Under the pieces are notes generated by a model that saw only the letters and a program-made list of their open reading frames with translations, was not told where the DNA came from and searched no databases. A DNA stretch of 64,000 nucleotides, from positions 1-64,000 of the forward strand of contig NZ_SNWQ01000011.1 of NCBI RefSeq assembly GCF_004361855.1. Direction: 5' to 3'. Source of the stretch: Kribbella caucasensis. Its GTDB lineage: Bacteria > Actinomycetota > Actinomycetes > Propionibacteriales > Kribbellaceae. Positions 60,118 through 64,000 of this stretch are shown here, one piece after another (within the stretch, counting starts at the first letter, position 1; each line of letters starts with the position of its first letter). Position numbers and translations under genes: made by a program.

Positions 60118-60876
60118 CTAGGTCATCGAGATCAGGGTGGCACCGGACATCGTCGGTTTGGCCGAGCCGCCGGCCGGTTCGACGGTGAGGCCGAAGGCGA
60201 TCTTGCCGGTGACGCCGCCGCTGACGACCTTGGTGAGCGACGTCGCGTCGGCGAGTCCGATCGAGTGGGCGGTCTGCGAGCTGTCGATGAGCCAGAGCTG
60301 GTACGTCTGGCTGGCCGGCAGCGTCCGGAGATCGTGCAGTACCACGACCGCGGCGTCGCGCTGGTTCGACGTGACCACGGTCGCCTGACCGCCGCCCTTG
60401 ACCTCGCCGTGGACGGTCCGGGCGTCGGGTTCGGCGAGGACCGCGGCGATCTGGTTGTTGGTCGCGGTGGTGGCCGTGTTGTCGCGGTACTGGTCGATCG
60501 CGATACCGCCGCTGATCGCGACGATGACCGCGGCGGCGGCAAGAGCGAGGGTGCTGCCACGGCGCAGACGCCCGAAGCCGCGACGAGGAGTGAGCACCAC
60601 GCCCTCCCCCGGAGCAGTCGGCTGGGGCTGTTCGCTCTCGGCCGGAGCGGATTGGGGTAGCTGGGCGATCGATGCGAGCACGTTCGCTTTCAGTGAGGGC
60701 GGGGGTGAGACCGCGACATTGGCGGCCAGTTTGACCGCGGCCTCGCGGAGCCGGGTGACCTCGGCGGTGCAGGCGCTGCAGTAGGCGAGATGTTCCTCGA
60801 AGCCGATCCGTTCGTCGGCGGGCAGCGCGTCCAGGACGTACGGGCCGGCCAGGGTGTGGAGTTCGGAGGTGCTCAT
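60118..60876 (-). CDS. rskA: Anti-sigma-K factor RskA
   Basis: A 252-residue membrane anti-sigma factor. The cytoplasmic N-terminus has the anti-sigma zinc domain pattern (LAGPYVLDALPADE, HLAYCSAC; HxxxCxxC), one transmembrane segment (about 110-130; STLALAAAAVIVAISGGIAI), and an extracytoplasmic RskA domain (VVLHDLRTLPASQTYQLWLID). It binds SigK until proteolysis. ATG 60876 lies 4 nt after the SigK stop; both are co-transcribed. Confidence 0.93.
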   Translation of the reverse strand: MSTSELHTLAGPYVLDALPADERIGFEEHLAYCSACTAEVTRLREAAVKLAANVAVSPPPSLKANVLASIAQLPQSAPAESEQPQPTAPGEGVVLTPRRGFGRLRRGSTLALAAAAVIVAISGGIAIDQYRDNTATTATNNQIAAVLAEPDARTVHGEVKGGGQATVVTSNQRDAAVVVLHDLRTLPASQTYQLWLIDSSQTAHSIGLADATSLTKVVSGGVTGKIAFGLTVEPAGGSAKPTMSGATLISMT

Positions 60877-60880
60877 CGGC

Positions 60881-61546
60881 TCAGCTCCCTGCCGTTCCGA
60901 GACAGTCACGCAGCCGGATCAGGCCGTCGCGCATCCGGGCCTTGATCGTCGGCAGCTTGGCGTCGAGGCGCTCGGCCACTTCGGGATACGTCAGACCGTT
61001 GTAGTAGGCAAGCATGATCGACTCGCGTTGCAGCTCCGTCAACGTACCCAGGCAGTTGCGGACCTGCTCGGCCTCGAGCCGGTCGGTCACGGCGTCGGCG
61101 ACCTGGTCGAAGTCGGTCTCGGCAGATCGAGCCCCGACGGTCTGATGACGGTCGGCGGCAGCCTGCTCGGACCGGACGCGGTCGACGGCACGGCGGTGCG
61201 CGATGGTGAGGATCCAGGCCTGCACCGAACCGCGCGCGGCGTCGTACCGGCCGGCGGTTCTCCAGACGTCGATCATCACTTCCTGCGTCACCTCCTCGGA
61301 CTGGGCGGGATTGCGCAGCACCCGTCGGACCAGGCCGAATACCTTCGGCGCGACGACGTCGTACAGGGTGCTGTACGCGTCGGTGTCGCCGCGTGCGACC
61401 CGTCTCATCAGGTCGCCCTCGTCGATGCCGTCCGGCGGACGCGGGTCGACCCGCATCCGCCACTGGGCTGCCGTCGGTTCGGTCACACTCAGTCCTCTGC
61501 TCGACATCCGAAGTGAGCGCCCGCCGAGTTCTACGGTTTGCGCCAC
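60881..61546 (-). CDS. sigK: ECF sigma factor SigK
   Basis: A 221-residue group-4 sigma factor. Region 2: DAYSTLYDVVAPKVFGLVRRVL, SEEVTQEVMIDVWRTAGRYD; linker AWILTIAHRRAVDRVRSEQAA; region 4: ESIMLAYYNGLTYPEVAERL and LPTIKARMRDGLIRLRDCL. The pattern is near identical in style to mycobacterial SigK. GTG 61546 is used because GGAGG precedes it by 7 nt; ATG 61507 is an alternative. Upstream, 49 nt away, lies the fasciclin gene on the same strand, so a SigK promoter before it could drive all three genes. Confidence 0.92.
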   Translation of the reverse strand: MAQTVELGGRSLRMSSRGLSVTEPTAAQWRMRVDPRPPDGIDEGDLMRRVARGDTDAYSTLYDVVAPKVFGLVRRVLRNPAQSEEVTQEVMIDVWRTAGRYDAARGSVQAWILTIAHRRAVDRVRSEQAAADRHQTVGARSAETDFDQVADAVTDRLEAEQVRNCLGTLTELQRESIMLAYYNGLTYPEVAERLDAKLPTIKARMRDGLIRLRDCLGTAGS

Positions 61547-61595
61547 ATCCCCACCTCCGGAAGACCTGAACAGCGTACGCCGGATGCCATCGTCA

Positions 61596-62228
61596 TCACG
61601 CCGCCGGCGGCATCAGGACCGTGTCGATCAGGTACACGGTCGCGTTGGCGGTCTTCACCCCACCGCAGATCACCTTCGCGTTGTTGACGGTCAGGTTGTC
61701 GCCCGAACCCGAGACCGTGACGGCCTGCTTCTCGACCGTGGTCTGCTGACCGACGACGGAGCTCGGGTCCAGCTGGCCCGGTACGACGTGGTACGTGAGG
61801 ATCTTGGTCAGCAGCGCGTCATCGGACTTCAGCGTGTTGATCGTCGCCGCCGGGATCTTCGCGAACGCCGTGTCGACCGGCGCGAAGACGGTGAACTCGC
61901 CACCGTTCAGGGTCGAGACCAGGTCGACCTTCGGGTTCAGCTTGCCGGAAACGGCCGACACCAGCGTGGTCAGCAGCGGGTTGCTCGACGCGGCCGTGGC
62001 CAGGGGAGCGGCGGCCATCCCGTCGATCGAGGCGGCGCCGGCCGGGTTCGCCTTCGCGTAGTCGGCGCAGCCGGGGCCGACGAGGCCGGAGGCGTTGTCC
62101 GCCATCGTCGGGGTGGTGGCCGGGGGCGCGGCGGGCGTGTTGTTCTCGTCGCTGCCACAGGCGGCGGTGACGAAGACCAGGGACAGGGCGGCCGCGACCA
62201 GGCCGGTGCGAACGAGGTTCTTGGGCAT
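61596..62228 (-). CDS. Fasciclin-domain lipoprotein (MPT83/MPT70-like)
   Basis: A 210-residue secreted lipoprotein with lipobox TAAC (C24). After a Pro/Thr linker, the fasciclin domain (about 75-210) shows TLVSAVSGKLNPKVDLVSTL, FTVFAPVDTAFAKIP (H1 motif) and ILTYHVVPGQ (H2 motif), as in mycobacterial MPT70/MPT83. ATG 62228 follows GGAGAG. In mycobacteria this protein is a SigK target, and here a SigK-type promoter precedes the gene. Role: surface protein, possibly adhesion; not proven. Confidence 0.92.
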   Translation of the reverse strand: MPKNLVRTGLVAAALSLVFVTAACGSDENNTPAAPPATTPTMADNASGLVGPGCADYAKANPAGAASIDGMAAAPLATAASSNPLLTTLVSAVSGKLNPKVDLVSTLNGGEFTVFAPVDTAFAKIPAATINTLKSDDALLTKILTYHVVPGQLDPSSVVGQQTTVEKQAVTVSGSGDNLTVNNAKVICGGVKTANATVYLIDTVLMPPAA

Positions 62229-62275
62229 GAGGGGCTCTCCAGGGTGCGTGGGTCGATCAAGCGACTGACTCCCGT

Positions 62276-62303
62276 ACTTCGTTCCCCGCCGCCGCGCGGA
62301 TGG
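62276..62303 (-). promoter_or_regulatory. SigK-type promoter for the fasciclin gene
   Basis: On the minus strand CCATCC (62303-62298), 16-nt spacer, CGAAGT (62281-62276), close to the known SigK consensus CCATCC-N16/17-CGAATC, 48 nt before the start codon. Confidence 0.7.
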
Positions 62304-62317
62304 GTGCGTCTTCGGGG

Positions 62318-62345
62318 CCATCCGCCGGCGGTCCGGATCCGAAGC
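62318..62345 (+). promoter_or_regulatory. SigK-type promoter for the DipZ-like gene
   Basis: CCATCC (62318-62323), 16-nt spacer, CGAAGC (62340-62345), 40 nt before the start codon at 62385. Same elements and spacing as the divergent promoter. Confidence 0.7.
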
Positions 62346-62384
62346 GTTGACGTCAACGGTCCCCACAGATTCGGAGCGTCCCGG

Positions 62385-64000
62385 ATGATCACGCTGGCCC
62401 TGATCGGAGTCGTCGGTGGACTGATCACCGGGGTGTCGCCCTGCGTCCTGCCGATGCTGCCGATCATCTTCTTCGCCGGCAGCACGGGCAGCGATCCGTC
62501 CCGGAGCGCCCGGCCGGCGCGGATCATCGCCGGGATCGTCGTGAGTTTCAGCCTGTTCGCGCTGGCCGGGTCGGTGATCCTGTCCGCACTCGGACTCCCA
62601 GACGACTTCCTCCGCTGGGCCGGGCTGACCGTGTTGACGCTGGTCGGTCTCGGCCTGATCGTCCCAGTGCTCGGCCACCTGATCGAGAGGCCGTTCTACC
62701 GGCTGCCGAAGGTCAACCGGACCGGCGGTGGCGCCTTCGTTCTCGGGCTCGGTCTCGGCACTCTCTACGTTCCCTGCGCGGGTCCCGTGCTGGCCGCGAT
62801 CACGGTCGCCGGTGCGACGGGTACGGTGGGCTGGCGGACCGTCGTACTGACTGTTTCTTTTGCTGTGGGCGCAGCGTTGCCGTTGCTCGTGTTCGCATCC
62901 GCCGGGTCGCGAATCGCGCAGCGGGTCAAGGCCTACCGCGATCATGCGCGCGGATTCCGGATCGCGGGTGGGGTGGTGATGATCGCGCTCGCGGTGGGGC
63001 TTGCGTTCAACCTCACGGACGTGATCCAGCGATCGTTGCCGAGTTACACCAGTGGTCTGGAGAAGAAGGTTGCCGAGAGCAAGACAGTGCAGGGTGCGCT
63101 GGCTCCAGTGATCGGCGTCGGCGGCGAGGAGCTGTCGAACTGTACGCCGGGAGCTGCCGAGCTGGCCTCCTGCGGAGCGGCCCCGGAGTTCCGCGGTACG
63201 CAGCAGTGGTTCAACACACCCGGCGGGCAACCGCTCACCCTGTCCGGTCTGAAGGGCAAGGTCGTCCTGGTCGACTTCTGGGCCTATTCCTGTATCAACT
63301 GTCAGCGCGCGACGCCTCATCTGCTCGCCTGGGACCAGGCCTATCGATCGGCGGGACTGCGGATCGTCGGCGTACACGCACCGGAGTTCGCGTTCGAGAA
63401 GTCCGCCGGCAACGTGCGGTCCGCGATCGCGAAGGCGAAGATCGGGTACCCGGTGGTGCAGGACAACAACCTCGCCACCTGGACGGCGTACCGGAACCAG
63501 TACTGGCCGGCGAAGTATCTGATCGATGCCGAGGGCACCGTTCGGTCGATCAAGTTCGGCGAAGGTTCGTACGACCAGACGGAGAAGCAGATCCGGCAGT
63601 TGCTGCAGGCCACCAATCCCGGGATCGAGCTGCCGCCGCCGGTCGACGTACGGGCCGACCAGCCTGGTGCCGACGGGACGACGCCCGAGACCTACCTCGC
63701 GTACTCGAGATCCACCAACCTCAACGGGGCCGGCAAGCTCGTCCCGAACAAGACCGTTGCCTTCGGCCTCAATCCCCAGCAGTCGGACGATACCTACAGC
63801 CTCGGCGGCAACTGGCTCGTCGGCACTCAGAGTGTCACGTCCACCCCGGGCTCCCAGGTCCGCCTGAACTACCAGGCGGCGAAGGTCTACCACGTCCTCG
63901 CCGGCAGCGGCACCGTCACGGTCTCGATCCCCGACGAGCCCGACCGGACGATCACCGTCGCCGGCACCCCCAACGCCTACCAGTTGGTCGACAGACCGTC
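62385..64000 (+). CDS. dipZ: DipZ-like CcdA-thioredoxin fusion protein, 3' end cut
   Basis: At least 538 residues; runs off the window. ATG 62385 follows GGAG. An N-terminal CcdA domain (1-215, six segments) has redox cysteines C20 (GVSPCVLPMLPI) and in TLYVPCAGPVLA. A thioredoxin/TlpA-like domain follows (about 275-410; VVLVDFWAYSCINCQRATPH with C303-x-x-C306), and a C-terminal beta-rich DipZ domain begins at about 420 (TYLAYSRSTNLNGAG). It passes electrons across the membrane to extracytoplasmic thiols. In mycobacteria dipZ lies between mpt83 and mpt70, matching the context here. Confidence 0.93.
   Translation, partial: MITLALIGVVGGLITGVSPCVLPMLPIIFFAGSTGSDPSRSARPARIIAGIVVSFSLFALAGSVILSALGLPDDFLRWAGLTVLTLVGLGLIVPVLGHLIERPFYRLPKVNRTGGGAFVLGLGLGTLYVPCAGPVLAAITVAGATGTVGWRTVVLTVSFAVGAALPLLVFASAGSRIAQRVKAYRDHARGFRIAGGVVMIALAVGLAFNLTDVIQRSLPSYTSGLEKKVAESKTVQGALAPVIGVGGEELSNCTPGAAELASCGAAPEFRGTQQWFNTPGGQPLTLSGLKGKVVLVDFWAYSCINCQRATPHLLAWDQAYRSAGLRIVGVHAPEFAFEKSAGNVRSAIAKAKIGYPVVQDNNLATWTAYRNQYWPAKYLIDAEGTVRSIKFGEGSYDQTEKQIRQLLQATNPGIELPPPVDVRADQPGADGTTPETYLAYSRSTNLNGAGKLVPNKTVAFGLNPQQSDDTYSLGGNWLVGTQSVTSTPGSQVRLNYQAAKVYHVLAGSGTVTVSIPDEPDRTITVAGTPNAYQLVDRP

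Noticed and set aside
61546..61600. Own SigK promoter directly before sigK
   Set aside because: GGATGC at 61,582 resembles a -35 on the minus strand but no -10 lies at proper spacing; the promoter before the fasciclin gene explains autoregulation better.
61596..63893. Minus-strand frame extending the fasciclin gene to 765 codons
   Set aside because: Only the last 210 codons carry signal peptide and domain; the rest is antisense to dipZ.
1..64000. CRISPR arrays and prophage genes
   Set aside because: No regularly spaced repeats, cas genes, integrase, terminase or capsid genes were seen.

Overview
The window is high-GC actinobacterial chromosome. GTG starts are common, genes are packed with 4-nt ATGA/GTGA overlaps, and the gene families are typical of soil actinomycetes: CUT1 sugar importers without their own ATPase, LuxR/DesK two-component systems, SigK/RskA, and twin-arginine lipoproteins. 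Protein style suggests the Kribbella/Nocardioides group, but that is an impression and was not tested by a search.

Layout. 1-5 kb: start of an Uma2-like gene, a NarL-type two-component pair, a membrane protein, a lipoprotein with a thioredoxin-like tail lacking CxxC, and a DJ-1/PfpI protein. 5.2-5.7 kb: a gene-poor stretch holding a detached tmRNA-type 3' end followed by a strong hairpin, probably an integration footprint. 5.7-11.1 kb: two ArsR/SRPBCC modules, each with a visible palindromic operator, plus an alpha/beta hydrolase and a secreted SGNH hydrolase. 11.2-11.6 kb: a decayed nucleotidyltransferase-like pseudogene. 11.7-17.1 kb: alpha-galactoside operon (GH36, two permeases, binding protein). 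17.3-20.5 kb: DUF1707 protein, small membrane protein, multicopper oxidase, DUF3592-like protein. 20.5-29.2 kb: aldo/keto reductase, then a LacI-controlled fructan-type operon (LacI, two permeases, binding protein, GH32, second beta-propeller glycosidase). 29.2-31.2 kb: gene debris and an IS200/IS605-like element with an intact TnpB and a TnpA remnant. 31.2-41.5 kb: sulfite-oxidase-like enzyme, EamA exporter, drug-type ABC exporter with DesK/DesR-like pair, TetR plus Baeyer-Villiger-type monooxygenase sharing a double operator, membrane proteins, aldo/keto reductase. 41.6-51.1 kb: a third sugar locus (GH4, DeoR, PfkB kinase, ABC importer, large secreted PIG-L deacetylase). 51.2-56.7 kb: carbamate kinase, small monooxygenase-like protein, large AAA-LuxR regulator, SGNH hydrolase, GNAT. 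56.8-58.8 kb: AbiE-like toxin/antitoxin pair with an inverted-repeat promoter. 58.9-60.1 kb: broken HD-domain gene and TetR. 60.1-64 kb: RskA, SigK, fasciclin lipoprotein and DipZ-like protein, with two divergent SigK-type promoters.

How the genes work together. Three sugar loci each encode binding protein, permeases and hydrolase but no ATPase, so a shared MsiK-type ATPase elsewhere is expected. Regulators mostly sit next to their targets, and candidate operators can be read directly for ArsR (two sites), LacI (two sites), TetR (two overlapping sites), DeoR and AbiEi. The right end reproduces, in one place, the mycobacterial SigK regulon logic (sigma factor, anti-sigma, MPT70/83-like fasciclin protein, DipZ).
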